From NCBI RefSeq assembly GCF_900112645.1, contig NZ_FOMO01000004.1:372001-436000 (forward strand): a DNA stretch of 64,000 bases, given 5' to 3'. The notes under the pieces were generated by a model, which ran no database searches, had not been told where the DNA came from, and saw only the letters and a list, made by a program, of their open reading frames with translations. The stretch is from Phytopseudomonas straminea. GTDB lineage: Bacteria; Pseudomonadota; Gammaproteobacteria; Pseudomonadales; Pseudomonadaceae. Both the position numbers and the translations under genes were made by a program. Numbering within the stretch: position 1 is the first letter of the stretch; each line of letters starts with the position of its first letter. Positions 11,742-26,660 of the stretch are shown here, piece by piece.

Positions 11742-12596
11742 TCACTGCACTGCAGCGGTGTCGACCGCCGCAGGTGCCGGCGGCTCGCGCCACGCGACGG
11801 CCAGGCCGTTGGCGTAACGCAGATCGACCCGCGCGATGTTGTCTTTCTGATCCTTCAGCGCCTTGCTGTAAATGGCGCCGAAACGACGTATTTTTTCCAC
11901 AAGATGGTCGCGCCCCAGCAGCACTTCGATCCCCTGCCCGGTGGACAGGAACCAGCTGCCCCGCTCACGCAGTTCCAGGCGTGTCACGGTGAAGCCCATG
12001 GGGCGCAGCATCTGGCTGAGTACCTGATACTGCTGCATCACTTGCTGCTGGGCGCGTTTCGGGCCGACCAGCTGCGGCAAATTCTCGTAGTGCGCCAGTT
12101 CCCGTGGCGCGAATGCCTGGCCCTGGTTGTTGAGCAGCGCCTCGTTGCCCCAGCGGGCGATCGGCAGCTGCTCTTCAAGGCGCACCACCACCTGATCGGG
12201 CCACACGCGGCGAACTTCGGCGTGGGCGATCCATGGCATCTGCTCCAGTTCATGGCGCATACCGACAAGGTCGACACTGAAGAAGCTCGCACTCACAAAA
12301 GGTTCAATGCGTTGTTGCACCGATTGCTGGCTGATATAGCTCAGGTCGCCTTCCACGCTGATCTTGGCGATGGGCCGGTCGGCGTAAGGCAGCAGACGCA
12401 GCGACAGTTCATAGGCGCCAAAGCCCAGCACCAGCAGCATCACCGGCCAGGTCAGGCGCTTGAACAGGCTGAAATTCGGCCGCGGCAGACGCGCACTGAT
12501 CGGCTCCTTGGCCACCAGGCGGCTGGCGCCACGCGGTACGGCCTTGCCGCGTGGCGGCGTGCCTGAACCTGGCTGATGACGAAGGACGGCGCCCAT
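11742..12596 (-). CDS. ftsQ: cell division protein FtsQ
   Basis: The 284-residue bitopic protein has a basic cytoplasmic N-terminus (residues 1-48), one membrane segment (about 50-68, [16 protein letters not shown]) and a periplasmic POTRA domain starting at [14 protein letters not shown]. It links FtsA/FtsZ and the late septal synthesis complex FtsBL-FtsWI. The start follows the ddlB stop by 2 nt, with a GGGGG tract inside the ddlB end serving as a ribosome site. Confidence 0.96.
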   Translation of the reverse strand: MGAVLRHQPGSGTPPRGKAVPRGASRLVAKEPISARLPRPNFSLFKRLTWPVMLLVLGFGAYELSLRLLPYADRPIAKISVEGDLSYISQQSVQQRIEPFVSASFFSVDLVGMRHELEQMPWIAHAEVRRVWPDQVVVRLEEQLPIARWGNEALLNNQGQAFAPRELAHYENLPQLVGPKRAQQQVMQQYQVLSQMLRPMGFTVTRLELRERGSWFLSTGQGIEVLLGRDHLVEKIRRFGAIYSKALKDQKDNIARVDLRYANGLAVAWREPPAPAAVDTAAVQ

Positions 12597-12598
12597 GC

Positions 12599-14986
<2,388 letters not shown>

Positions 14987-14994
<8 letters not shown>

Positions 14995-16057
14995 GGGCCA
15001 CCTCCAGACAAACATCGACAACGGTACGGGTAGCATCGGGCTTGGCCAGGCGACGTGCGGTGCTGGCCATTTGTTTGAGTCGTTCGGGGTGCATCAAGAC
15101 CTCGGTCAGCTGCGCTGCCAGATCGGCAGCGTCAGTGGAACGTTGCGGCAGAAGAACGGCGGCACCGTCCTTCGCGAGATAGCTGGCGTTGCGCGTCTGG
15201 TGATCGTCGATCGCGTGGGGCAACGGCACCAGGAAAGCCGGCAGACCGGCGGCAGCCAGTTCGCTGACGGTCAGCGCACCGGAGCGGCAGACCACCAGGT
15301 CGGCCCAGGCGTAAGCGCGGGCCATGTCGCTGATAAAGGGAGCGACCTGCGCTTCGACGCCCACTGCACTGTATCGTTCGGCGGTCACCGCGGCGTGTTG
15401 CTTGCCGGCCTGGTGGAAGACTTCCGGACGCAACTCGGCAGATACCTGTGCCAGCGCCTCCGGCAGCAGTTTGTTCAGCGGTTCGGCGCCCAGGCTGCCA
15501 CCGAGAATCAGCAGACGTGGCCGACGGCCGGTCAGCGAATCACGCGGGGTTTCCAGGAACAGCTCTTCGCGCACCGGGTTGCCGGTGGTACGACGCTTGT
15601 CGGACGCAGCGAAGGTATCGGGGAAAGCCTCGCAGACCCGGCTGGCGAATGCCACCAGGCTGCGATTAGCGGTACCAGCCACGGCATTCTGTTCGTGAAT
15701 GATCAGTGGCACGCCGGCCAGCTTGGCAGCCAGGCCGCCCGGGCCAGTCACGTAGCCGCCCATGCCGAGCACGCAGACCGGTTGCAGCTCGCGCACCACC
15801 TTGCGGGCCTGGAACAGTGCCTTGATCAGTTGCAGCGGCGCCTTGAGCAGCGACAGTTTGCCTTTGCCGCGCAGGCCACTGACGTTGATCAGGTGCAGCG
15901 GCAGACCAGCCGCCGGCACCAATTCGTTCTCGATGCCGCGCGGTGTGCCCAGCCAGTGCACACGATAGCCGCGCGCCTGGAATTCGCGGGCGCAGGCCAG
16001 CGCCGGGAACACGTGGCCGCCAGTGCCGCCGGCCATGATCAATACGTTAGCGGCCAT
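14987..16057 (-). CDS. murG: undecaprenyl-PP-MurNAc-pentapeptide-UDP-GlcNAc GlcNAc transferase MurG
   Basis: The 356-residue GT-B glycosyltransferase turns lipid I into lipid II on the inner face of the membrane. The N-terminal glycine-rich [14 protein letters not shown] and the [11 protein letters not shown] loop are diagnostic, and the C-terminal donor site includes [23 protein letters not shown] 6 nt upstream supports the start. It overlaps ftsW by 11 nt. Confidence 0.98.
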
Positions 16058-17270
16058 GCTGCACCTCCCGCTCGGGCTCGGGGAAGTCGCTCTCGTCGAA
16101 TTCGATGTCTTCGTTGCCCAGGCCGTTGCGTGCTTCCCACTCGATGCGCAGCAGCAGCGCCAGGCTGACGCAGCAGATCACCAGGGACGAACCGCCGTAG
16201 CTGAGGAACGGCAGGGTCAGGCCCTTGGTCGGCAGCAAACCGATGTTCACGCCGATGTTGATCAGGAACTGGCCGATCCACAGGAACCCCAGGCCGAACG
16301 CCACATAGGCGGAGAAGAACTGCTTGGCCTTCTCGGCCCACAGGCCGATGTACAGCGCGCGTACGCTGACGAACACGAACAGGCCCACGGTCGCCAGCGC
16401 GCCGACCAGGCCCAGCTCTTCGGCCAGAACGGAGAATACGAAGTCGGTGTGGGCTTCAGGCAGGTAGAACTGCTTCTGGATGCTGTTGCCCAGGCCAACG
16501 CCCAGCCACTCGCCACGGCCGAAAGCGATCAGCGCCTGGGTCAGCTGGTAACCGGAGCCGTACTGGTCGGCCCAGGGATCGGTGAAGGTGATCAGACGCT
16601 GCAGGCGGTATTCCTGGCTCTGCACCAGCACGAACACCGCGCCGACTGCCAGAGCCACCATCAGCAGGAAGCGGAACAGGCCGACGCCGCCGAGGAACAG
16701 CATGGCCATGGCCGCGCCCATCATGACCACCGTGGCGCCGAAGTCGGGCTCGAGCAGCAGCAGGAAGGCCATCGGCAGCAACACCACGAAGGGCTTGAAG
16801 AAGCCGGCCCAGCTTTCACGCACTTCTTCCTGACGACGCACCAGGTAGCCAGCCAGATAAAGCACCACGAAGACCTTGGCGATCTCCGACGGCTGAATGT
16901 TGAAGGCGCCGAAACCGATCCAGCGCTTGGCGCCGTTGACCTCACGGCCAATGCCGGGCAGCAGCACCAAGACCAGCAGCACGATGGCGATGATCAGCAT
17001 CACCCAGCTGTGACGTTGCCAGGTGGACAGCGGGATCATAAGCACCACGCCGGCTGCGCCCAGGCCGATGGCCAGATAGATCAGGTGGCGGATCATGTAG
17101 TACAGCGGGCTGCCGGTGTTGGCCGCCGCCACTTCGGTGGAGGCCGAGGAGATCATCACCAGGCCGAGACCGAGCAGCGCCAGGCAGCCGGCGAGCATCG
17201 CGAAGTCCATGTCCATCAGGCCACGACGGCCGAACAGTGGGGACGGATAGGGGCGCAGGAAGGACAGCAT
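16047..17270 (-). CDS. ftsW: SEDS-family septal peptidoglycan glycosyltransferase FtsW
   Basis: This is an integral membrane protein of 407 residues with about ten hydrophobic segments. It carries the SEDS-family motifs ERQEYR-like region (SQEYRLQRLITFTDPW), PEAHTDFVFSVLAEELG and the PFLSYGGSSL loop near the C-terminus. It polymerises lipid II at the septum together with FtsI. The ATG overlaps the murD stop by one base (TGATG). Confidence 0.97.
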   Translation of the reverse strand: MLSFLRPYPSPLFGRRGLMDMDFAMLAGCLALLGLGLVMISSASTEVAAANTGSPLYYMIRHLIYLAIGLGAAGVVLMIPLSTWQRHSWVMLIIAIVLLVLVLLPGIGREVNGAKRWIGFGAFNIQPSEIAKVFVVLYLAGYLVRRQEEVRESWAGFFKPFVVLLPMAFLLLLEPDFGATVVMMGAAMAMLFLGGVGLFRFLLMVALAVGAVFVLVQSQEYRLQRLITFTDPWADQYGSGYQLTQALIAFGRGEWLGVGLGNSIQKQFYLPEAHTDFVFSVLAEELGLVGALATVGLFVFVSVRALYIGLWAEKAKQFFSAYVAFGLGFLWIGQFLINIGVNIGLLPTKGLTLPFLSYGGSSLVICCVSLALLLRIEWEARNGLGNEDIEFDESDFPEPEREVQHGR

Positions 17271-18616
17271 CAGTTAAGCTCCTCCACTGCCTGGGCGAAC
17301 AGACGTCCGCGCTCTTCGAAATTCTTGAACATGTCCAGGCTTGCGCAGGCGGGCGACAGCAGGACGGCGTCGCCGCTCTGGGCGATGGCAGCAGCGCGCT
17401 CGACGGCGGCCTGCAGGCTGTCGACACGAATGATGTCCACCGCGCCATCGAGCACCGCAGCCAGCTTGTCGGCATCACGGCCGAGCAGCACCACGGCGCG
17501 GCAGTGAGCGGCAACCGGCTTGCGCAGGCTGGAGAAGTCGGCGCCCTTGCCGTCGCCACCGGCGATCAGCACCAGCTTGCCGGCGATGTCCGCGCCCAGG
17601 CCTTCGATGGCCGCGAGTGCTGCCCCGACATTGGTGGCTTTGGAATCGTCGTAGTAACTCACGCCCGCGCGCTCACCGACCCACTGGCAGCGGTGCGCCA
17701 GCCCGGTGAACTGCTTGAGGGTTTCCAGCATGGCCGCCATAGGCAGGCCCACGGCATGGCCCAGCGCCAGCGCCGCCAGGGCGTTGGACTGATTGTGCGC
17801 GCCACGCACCTTGAGCTCGCGTACCGGAAGCAGCGCGTCGAATTGATAGGCCAGGTATTTTTCGCCGTTCTCTTCGAGCAAGCCGAAGCGCTTGAAGTCC
17901 GGCTTGCCGAGGCCGAAGCTCCAGCACGGTACCTGATCGCCGATCATCGGCCGCGACAGCGGATCGTCACGGTTGACCACCACCTGACGCGCGCCGCGGA
18001 AGATGCGGTGCTTGGCCAGGTGGTAGGCCGGCAGATCGGCATAGCGATCCATGTGGTCTTCGCTGACGTTCAGGCAGGTGGCCACTTCGGCGTTGAGCAG
18101 CTCGGTGGTTTCCAGCTGGAAGCTGGACAGCTCGATCACGTAAAGCTCGACGTCATCAGCTAGCAGATCCAGCGCCGGCGTGCCGAGGTTGCCACCCACG
18201 GCGACCTTGCGGCCGGCCGCGGCAGCCATCTCGCCGACCAGGGTGGTCACGGTGCTCTTGGCATTGGAGCCGGTGATGGCGACGATCGGCGCCTTTGCCG
18301 CGCGGGCGAACAGGTCGATATCGCCGGACAGCTTGACGCCGCGTTTGGCCGCTTCCTGCAGCGCCGGGGTGGCTACGGCCAGGCCGGGGCTGATCAGCAG
18401 TTCACTGGCACGGCTGAGGAATTCCACGTCCAGCTCGCCACAACGCACTTCGACCTGCGGGAACTGCTCACGCAAGGTGCTCAGTTCCGGCGGATTGGCA
18501 CGGGTGTCGGCCACGGCGAAGCGCACGCCCTGGCGCGCGAGGTAGCGCACCAGGGACATGCCGCTCTTGCCGAGGCCGACAACGATGCGGAATTGGTCGG
18601 AAGCGATCAGGCTCAT
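17270..18616 (-). CDS. murD: UDP-N-acetylmuramoylalanine--D-glutamate ligase MurD
   Basis: The 448-residue Mur ligase adds D-Glu. It has the N-terminal GLGKSGMSLVRYLA dinucleotide-like fold and the ATP loop ITGSNAKSTVTTLVG, a form of the P loop found in pseudomonad MurD rather than a defect. The YYDDSKATN segment is the carbamylated-lysine and substrate region typical of the family. It begins 7 nt after the mraY stop. Confidence 0.98.
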   Translation of the reverse strand: MSLIASDQFRIVVGLGKSGMSLVRYLARQGVRFAVADTRANPPELSTLREQFPQVEVRCGELDVEFLSRASELLISPGLAVATPALQEAAKRGVKLSGDIDLFARAAKAPIVAITGSNAKSTVTTLVGEMAAAAGRKVAVGGNLGTPALDLLADDVELYVIELSSFQLETTELLNAEVATCLNVSEDHMDRYADLPAYHLAKHRIFRGARQVVVNRDDPLSRPMIGDQVPCWSFGLGKPDFKRFGLLEENGEKYLAYQFDALLPVRELKVRGAHNQSNALAALALGHAVGLPMAAMLETLKQFTGLAHRCQWVGERAGVSYYDDSKATNVGAALAAIEGLGADIAGKLVLIAGGDGKGADFSSLRKPVAAHCRAVVLLGRDADKLAAVLDGAVDIIRVDSLQAAVERAAAIAQSGDAVLLSPACASLDMFKNFEERGRLFAQAVEELN

Positions 18617-18623
18617 GCTGTCC

Positions 18624-19706
18624 TCAACGCAGTTTCAAAGTAGCGAGGCCGATCAGCACCAAAATGACGGTGATGATCCAGAAACGAACGATGACCCGTG
18701 GCTCGGGCCAACCCTTCAACTCGAAATGGTGGTGAATCGGTGCCATGCGGAACACGCGCTTGCCGGTCAGCTTGAAGCTGGCGACCTGGATGATCACCGA
18801 CAGGGTTTCCATCACGAACACGCCGCCCATGATGAACAGCACGATTTCCTGACGCACGATCACGGCGATGGTGCCCAGCGCGGCGCCCAGCGCCAGCGCG
18901 CCGACGTCGCCCATGAACACCTGCGCCGGGTAGGTGTTGAACCACAGAAAGCCCAGGCCGGCGCCGATCAGCGCGCCGCAGAACACGATCAGCTCGCCCG
19001 CGCCCGGCACGTAGGGAATCAGCAGGTATTCGGCGAACTTCACGTTGCCCGACAGGTAGCAGAAGATGCCCAGGGCGCCGCCAACCATTACGGTGGGCAG
19101 AATCGCCAGGCCGTCGAGGCCGTCGGTGAGGTTCACCGCGTTGCTGGAGCCGACGATCACGAAGTAGGTCAGCACCACGAAACCGATGCCCAGCGGGATG
19201 CTGACGTCCTTGAGCAGCGGCACGATGAAGGTGGTTTCGATCGGGCTCTGCGCAGTCATATAAAGGAAGACAGCCGCGCCGATGCCGAACACCGACTGCC
19301 AGAAGTACTTCCAGCGGCTCGGCAGGCCGCGCGAGTTCTTCTCGATCACCTTGCGGTAGTCGTCGACCCAGCCGATGGCGCCGAACAGCAGGGTGACGAT
19401 CAGCACCACCCACACGTAACGGTTGCTCAGGTCAGCCCACAGCAGCGTGCTGATGGCGATGGCCGAGAGGATCAGCGCGCCACCCATGGTCGGCGTGCCC
19501 TTCTTGGACAGGTGCGATTGCGGGCCGTCGTTACGCACGGCCTGGCCGATCTGGCGTATCTGCAGGGTACGAATCATCCACGGGCCCAGGCACAGCGCCA
19601 GCACCAGCGCGGTCAGCACGCCGAGAATCCCGCGCAGGGTCAGGTACTGAAAGACCGCGAAGCCCTTGTAGAACTGTTGCAGATACTCTGCCAGCAGCAG
19701 CAGCAT
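18624..19706 (-). CDS. mraY: phospho-MurNAc-pentapeptide translocase MraY
   Basis: This polytopic membrane enzyme (360 residues) transfers phospho-MurNAc-pentapeptide to undecaprenyl phosphate to form lipid I. Motifs seen are [27 protein letters not shown] (catalytic Asp region) and the [13 protein letters not shown] signature near the end. The start directly abuts the murF stop (TAAATG). Confidence 0.98.
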   Translation of the reverse strand: MLLLLAEYLQQFYKGFAVFQYLTLRGILGVLTALVLALCLGPWMIRTLQIRQIGQAVRNDGPQSHLSKKGTPTMGGALILSAIAISTLLWADLSNRYVWVVLIVTLLFGAIGWVDDYRKVIEKNSRGLPSRWKYFWQSVFGIGAAVFLYMTAQSPIETTFIVPLLKDVSIPLGIGFVVLTYFVIVGSSNAVNLTDGLDGLAILPTVMVGGALGIFCYLSGNVKFAEYLLIPYVPGAGELIVFCGALIGAGLGFLWFNTYPAQVFMGDVGALALGAALGTIAVIVRQEIVLFIMGGVFVMETLSVIIQVASFKLTGKRVFRMAPIHHHFELKGWPEPRVIVRFWIITVILVLIGLATLKLR

Positions 19707-21086
19707 TTAGTGACTCTCCCCACTGTCGCCACACAAGGCGGCGACGACGTTTTCCATCGCGGCGCTGCGTGAACCTTTAATTAGAATGGTGCTGTCGCCG
19801 CTCTCGGCGCGTACCGCGTCGATCAGCGCGGCCTGATCGGCGAAATGCCGACCCTCGGCGCCAAAGGCCTGCACGGCGTGTTTCATCTGCGGGCCAACCG
19901 CGTACAGCACGTCGGCGCGGCCGCGGGCGTATTCACCCACTTCGCGGTGGCCCTGCTCGGACCACTCGCCCAGCTCGCCGATATCGCCCAGCACCAGCAC
20001 CTTGCGGCCGGAAAAGCCGGTAAGGATGTCGATGGCTGCGCAGATGGAGGCCGGATTGGCGTTGTAGGTATCGTCGATCACCCGGGCGCCGTTTTGCGCC
20101 AGTTGCGCCACGGCGCGGCCCTTGACCGGCAGCAGGCTCTCGAGACCGTTCTTGATGGCCACCAGCGGCACCGCCAGGGCATGGGCGGCGGCAGCGGCGG
20201 CCAGCGCATTGGCCACGTTGTGCTCGCCAAGCAGATTCAGTTGCACGCGGGCCTGGCCTTCATGGCAGAACAGCGTGAACGCCGGACAGCCGCGTGGATC
20301 GCGGCTCAGCTCACGGGCATGGAAATCAGCGCTGGCGTCGCGCAGGGCGAAGCTCAGCACGCGGCGACCGGCAGCGCGCTTGACCCAGCGCTCGAACGCC
20401 ACGTCGTCACGGTTGAGCACGGCCACGCCGTTATCGCTCAGGCCTTCGAGAATCTCGCCCTTGGCCAGCACGATGTTCTCGGGACCGCCGAACTCACCGA
20501 CGTGGGCGTTACCGGCATTGGTGATGATGGCAACCTGCGGCTTGGTCAAGCCAACGGTGTAGGCGATCTCGCCGATACCCGAAGCGCCGAGCTCGATCAC
20601 AGCGCCGGTGTGCTGCGGGCCCAGTTCCAGCAGAGTCAGCGGTACACCCAGTTGATTATTGAGGTTGCCACGGGTCGCCAGCACGGCGCCGCCGTCTTGG
20701 GCACAGGCTGCACGCAGGATGGCCGCGAGCATTTCCTTGACCGTGGTCTTGCCGCTGGAACCGGTCACGGCTGCCAGTAAGCCGCCGTAGGCCTGACGAT
20801 TGAGCGCGCCGAGCTGGCCGAGCGCCAGGGTAGTGTCGGCGACGACCAGCTGCGGCAGATCGACGCCCGCCACTTCGCGCGACACCAGCGCAGCGACGGC
20901 GCCCTTGGCAGCGACCTGAGCCAGGTAGTCATGGCCGTCGAAGCGCGGGCCGCTCAGGGCCACGAACAGCTGGCCCGGCACGATGCTGCGGCTGTCGGTG
21001 CTGACTGCCGAGAAGGCGCAGTCGGCACCAACCACACGGCCATTCAGTGCACTTGCCACGTCGCTCAACCGCAGGGCCTTAAGCAT
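19707..21086 (-). CDS. murF: UDP-MurNAc-tripeptide--D-alanyl-D-alanine ligase MurF
   Basis: The 459-residue Mur ligase adds D-Ala-D-Ala to the stem peptide. The P loop is VTGSSGKTTVKEML, and VIDDTYNANPAS is the conserved nucleotide and substrate loop. The ATG at 21086 (MLKALRLSDVASAL) matches the usual N-terminus and overlaps the murE stop by 8 nt. The frame stays open for 46 more codons upstream, inside murE, which is an overlap artefact. Confidence 0.97.
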   Translation of the reverse strand: MLKALRLSDVASALNGRVVGADCAFSAVSTDSRSIVPGQLFVALSGPRFDGHDYLAQVAAKGAVAALVSREVAGVDLPQLVVADTTLALGQLGALNRQAYGGLLAAVTGSSGKTTVKEMLAAILRAACAQDGGAVLATRGNLNNQLGVPLTLLELGPQHTGAVIELGASGIGEIAYTVGLTKPQVAIITNAGNAHVGEFGGPENIVLAKGEILEGLSDNGVAVLNRDDVAFERWVKRAAGRRVLSFALRDASADFHARELSRDPRGCPAFTLFCHEGQARVQLNLLGEHNVANALAAAAAAHALAVPLVAIKNGLESLLPVKGRAVAQLAQNGARVIDDTYNANPASICAAIDILTGFSGRKVLVLGDIGELGEWSEQGHREVGEYARGRADVLYAVGPQMKHAVQAFGAEGRHFADQAALIDAVRAESGDSTILIKGSRSAAMENVVAALCGDSGESH

Positions 21087-22541
21087 GTGCCGCCTCCCAT
21101 GCAGCCAACGCACTGCTGGCTTGCTGCAGATCGGAAAACTGCTGGCGGACGCCGTCGATTTCCTGATAGTCCTCATGGCCCTTGCCGGCCAACACCACCA
21201 CATCGCCGACCTGGGCTTCGCCAATCAGCTTGGCGATTGCATCGCCACGGCCGTGTACGAAGCGGACCTGATCAGCGCTACGGAAGCCTTCGCGAATGTC
21301 GTCGAAAATCTGTGCGGGCGCTTCAGTACGTGGGTTGTCGTCGGTAACCAGCGCAGCATCGGCCAGGCGCTCGACCACTTCAGCCATCAGCGGGCGCTTG
21401 CCGCGATCACGGTCACCGCCACAACCGAACAGGCACAGCAGGCGGCCGGTCACATGGGGGCGCAGTGCGCCCAGCACCTGCTCCAGCGCATCCGGGGTGT
21501 GGGCGTAGTCGACCACTACCAGCGGCGCATCCTGGCCGCCCAGACGCTGCATGCGGCCAATCGGGCCCTGCAGACGCGGCAACACCTTGAGAATTTCGTC
21601 CAGCGGGTAGTCCATGGCGACCAGCGCACCGACCACGGCCAGCAGGTTGCTCAGGTTGAAGCGGCCCAGCAGCGAACTGCGCAGGCTGCCTTCGCCACGT
21701 GGGGTGACCAGCGTGGCCCGCACGCCCTGATCGTCGAAGTGAATATCGCGGCAGAACAGGTAGGCGCCCTGATCCTGCAGGCTGTAGCCGATCAGCCGCG
21801 AGTCACGCTCCTGAGCAGCCAGTTCGCGGCCCATGGCGTCGTCAAGATTGATAACGCGAGCGCGCAGGCTAGGCCAGGCGAACAGTGCGGCCTTGGCAGC
21901 CTGATAGGCTTGCATCGAACCGTGGTAGTCGAGGTGATCGCGCGACAGGTTGGTGAACACCGCCACGTCGAAATCCAGAGCGGCCACGCGGCCCTGATGC
22001 AGGCCATGGGAGGACACTTCCATGGCGATCGCACGGGCACCTTGCTTCTTCAGACCAGCCAGAGTCGCCTGTACGCCGATCGGATCAGGCGTGGTGTGCA
22101 TGCCCTGGGCCAGCGCGCCGTAGAAGCCGTTGCCGAGGGTGCCGACGATGCCGCAGGGTTCGCCGAGCAGATCCAGCGCCTGGGCCAGCAGCTGGCTGAC
22201 GCTGGTTTTACCGTTGGTGCCGGTGATGCCGACCATGTGCAGGCCGCGGCTCGGCTCGCCATAGAAGCGCCCGGCGATGGCCGACAGTTGGCCGGCCAGG
22301 CCCTTGATGGCGACCAGCTCGGCGCTTTCGGCAGTCATCGGCAGCGAGCCGTCGGTTTCATAAGCAACTGCCGCCGCACCGCGGGAAATTGCATCGGCGA
22401 TATGTACGCGACCGTCCTGACGAGTACCGGGCACGGCCAGGAACAGGTCGCCTGGGCGCACCTGGCGGCTGTCGAGGGTCAATTCGCGGATCAGTACGCC
22501 GCTGCTGGCCTGAGGCAGAAGCTGATTCAATGGCATGGGCA

Positions 22542-22542
<1 letters not shown>
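21079..22542 (-). CDS. murE: UDP-MurNAc-L-Ala-D-Glu--2,6-diaminopimelate ligase MurE
   Basis: This 487-residue Mur ligase adds meso-diaminopimelate. The ATP loop is GITGTNGKTSVSQLL near residue 108, and the DNPR motif in TDDNPRTEAP marks specificity for meso-DAP rather than lysine. The first ATG overlaps the ftsI stop by one base (TGATG). An ATG two codons later is equally possible. Confidence 0.98.
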
Positions 22543-24567
<2,025 letters not shown>

Positions 24568-24571
<4 letters not shown>

Positions 24572-25515
24572 CGTAGCTTCTCCGCGACACGCATGACCGC
24601 ACTGCGCGAACGTGGGTTGGCTTTGAGTTCGGCCTCGGAAGCGAACTGCGGCTTGCCGATCAGCTTCAGACGCGGCTCGAAGGCTTTGGGGATGATGGGC
24701 AGATCACGCGGCAGCTTGTCCATCTCGCCCTTGGCGTGTTTGCGCATGAACTGTTTGACGATGCGGTCTTCCAGGGAGTGGAAGCTGATCACCACCAGGC
24801 GGCCGCCGACTTCCAGACTTTCCAGCGCCGCATCAAGGCCGCGCTCCAGATCACCCAGCTCGTTGTTGACGTGAATGCGCAGCCCCTGGAACGCGCGAGT
24901 CGCCGGATTCTTGCCCTTCTCCCAGGCGGGATTGGCGACGGTCAGCACCTGGGCCAGATCGGCGGTGCGCTCGAACGGCTGCTCCTGGCGACGGGCGACC
25001 ACGGCGCGGGCCATACGCTTGGCGAAACGCTCCTCGCCATACTCCTTGAACACCCGGGCGATTTCGTCTTCGTCGGCAGTGGCGATGAACTGCGCCGCGC
25101 TGACGCCGCGCGAGGGGTCCATGCGCATATCCAGCGGACCGTCGTTGAGAAAGCTGAAGCCGCGCTCGGCGTCATCGAGCTGCGGCGACGACACGCCCAG
25201 ATCCAGCAGAATGCCGCTGACCTGACCGGCCAGGCCGCGGACAGCGAGCTCGTCGGCAAGTTCCGCAAAGCTTCTCTGTACAACGACAAAGCGGCCGTCT
25301 TCGGCCGCTAGCGTATTTCCAGTCGCGATTGCGAGAGGGTCCTTGTCGAACCCCAGCAAGCGACCGCCTGGCCCAATCCTCTCCAGGATCAGCCGGCTGT
25401 GCCCACCCCGCCCGAACGTGCCATCTACATAGCAGCCATCGGTGCGCAGCGAGAGCGCCGCAACGGCTTCCTCGAGCAACACGGTGATATGGCGGAAGGT
25501 AGAGGTCATGTTCAC
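24568..25515 (-). CDS. rsmH: 16S rRNA (cytosine(1402)-N4)-methyltransferase RsmH
   Basis: The 315-residue SAM-dependent enzyme (formerly MraW) methylates C1402 in the decoding centre of 16S rRNA. It contains [13 protein letters not shown] (SAM motif I), [20 protein letters not shown] and the C-terminal [14 protein letters not shown] signature. RsmI, which modifies the ribose of the same nucleotide, is encoded 1.1 kb away, so both m4Cm1402 enzymes are in this window. It overlaps mraZ by 4 nt. Confidence 0.98.
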
Positions 25516-25967
25516 AGAATCAGGTCACGAAGGTCATCGGAAAGAGCACCCGGTTGTTTGATGGCGGCCAGATCGGCATCAGCCACGGCGTTCCAGGAAT
25601 CCTCATCCCACAGTTGAAATTTATTGAGCTGCCCCACCAGCATCGCGCGCTTGTCCAGTTTGGCGTATTCGCGCAACCGCGGTGGAACCAGGAAACGACC
25701 GCTGCCATCCAGTTCGAGATCGACGGCATTACCAATCAGCAGACGTTGCAGGCGACGGTTCTCTTCACGGAAGGAGGCCAGTTCGCGCAGCTTGTTCTCG
25801 ATGATTTCCCACTCCGGCAGCGGGTAGACACAAAGGCAGGGATCGATGGCGTCGATGGTGACGATGAGCTGGCCAGCCGAACGCGAAACGAGCTCATCCC
25901 GATACCGACTTGGCATCGCGAGCCGCCCCTTGGCGTCAAGACTTATGGCGTTAGCTCCGCGAAACAC
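25512..25967 (-). CDS. mraZ: transcriptional regulator MraZ
   Basis: The 151-residue protein has two AbrB-like MraZ domains with the repeated DXXXR signature ([18 protein letters not shown] and [17 protein letters not shown]). In other bacteria it binds GTGG-type repeats in its own promoter region and represses the division/cell wall cluster. Three such repeats lie just upstream here. It is the first gene of the cluster. Confidence 0.97.
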   Translation of the reverse strand: MFRGANAISLDAKGRLAMPSRYRDELVSRSAGQLIVTIDAIDPCLCVYPLPEWEIIENKLRELASFREENRRLQRLLIGNAVDLELDGSGRFLVPPRLREYAKLDKRAMLVGQLNKFQLWDEDSWNAVADADLAAIKQPGALSDDLRDLIL

Positions 25968-26010
25968 GATCGCGTTTCCCCTTTAATCAGCCATCCGCAT
26001 CCAAAAAAAC

Positions 26011-26034
26011 CCACTTCATGCCACTTTTTACCAC
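26011..26034 (-). promoter_or_regulatory. MraZ-box repeats upstream of mraZ
   Basis: Three GTGG units occur on the minus strand (complements at 26031-26034, 26021-26024 and 26011-26014) with an exact 10-nt period: GTGGT, GTGGC and GTGGG separated by 5-nt AT-rich spacers. This is the arrangement bound by MraZ in other species. They lie between the promoter -10 and the mraZ start, fitting autorepression. Confidence 0.75.
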
Positions 26035-26042
26035 CGGAGCAC

Positions 26043-26072
26043 ACTATAGGAACGCGCATACCCCACCGTCAA
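26043..26072 (-). promoter_or_regulatory. sigma70 promoter of the mraZ-led cluster
   Basis: Minus strand: -35 TTGACG (26067-26072), an 18-nt spacer and -10 TATAGT (26043-26048). Transcription would start near 26036, just before the MraZ boxes. Two copies of AGAACGGA (plus strand, 26081-26088 and 26100-26107) lie just upstream of the -35. The rest of the gap toward rnpB (26108-26271) is AT-rich and I see no gene in it. Confidence 0.75.
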
Positions 26073-26271
26073 GGCGGGCCAGAACGGAAAATTCCTTATA
26101 GAACGGAGATTTAGCGAATAAATAAGAAGTGGGACGAGCGCCCAAAGCCGGAAAGATGGCTAAAAAACAACCACATACAAGAACCTACTCAACGAACTTA
26201 AAGTAGTTTGTTAAGAGTAAGATTTTTTCGGTATTAGAAATGAGGAGGAGAAGCAAAAACAGTAAGGAGGT

Positions 26272-26621
26272 GGAGAGTCGATCTATAAGCCGGGTTCTGT
26301 CGAGGACAGCCATTCCTCTACGACGTACATCACTGCACGTCTTTAGCAACCTACCCGGTTCCAGCGCGGGCCACGCCAATGGAACCCTATTTGGTCTTGC
26401 TCCGAGTGGGGTTTGCCTAGCCACGGACTGTTACCAGCCGTGCGGTGCGCTCTTACCGCACCTTTTCACCCTTACCGGCGCCGAAGCGCTTAGGCGGTTA
26501 TTTTCTGTGGCACTTTCCGTAGGCTCACGCCTCCCAGGCATTACCTGGCACTCCGCCCTATGGAGCCCGGACTTTCCTCCCCCTTCCAGATGGAAGGCAG
26601 CGACTGTCCGATCGACTCTCC
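26272..26621 (-). ncRNA. rnpB: RNase P RNA
   Basis: The catalytic RNA of RNase P (class A, about 350 nt) matures the 5' ends of tRNAs. The 5' GGAGAGTCGATC and 3' GATCGACTCTCC pair perfectly as helix P1. The universal segments are visible: GGACAGTCGC near the 5' end, GAGGAAAGTCCGGGCTCC, and AGAACCCGGCTTAT near the 3' end. Its position between rsmI and mraZ matches other pseudomonads. Ends are given to within a few bases. Confidence 0.95.
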
Positions 26622-26660
26622 GCCGCGTAGGGTAACCGCTGGCGCACGCCTAGAACAAGG

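Noticed and set aside
17270..18616. MurD P loop GSNAKST as a defect
   Set aside because: This variant is standard in pseudomonad MurD; the Lys and Ser/Thr are present.
26108..26271. AT-rich stretch between mraZ and rnpB as a foreign insertion
   Set aside because: It is short, between two conserved neighbours, and its AT content fits promoter and downstream sequences; there are no repeats or mobility genes.
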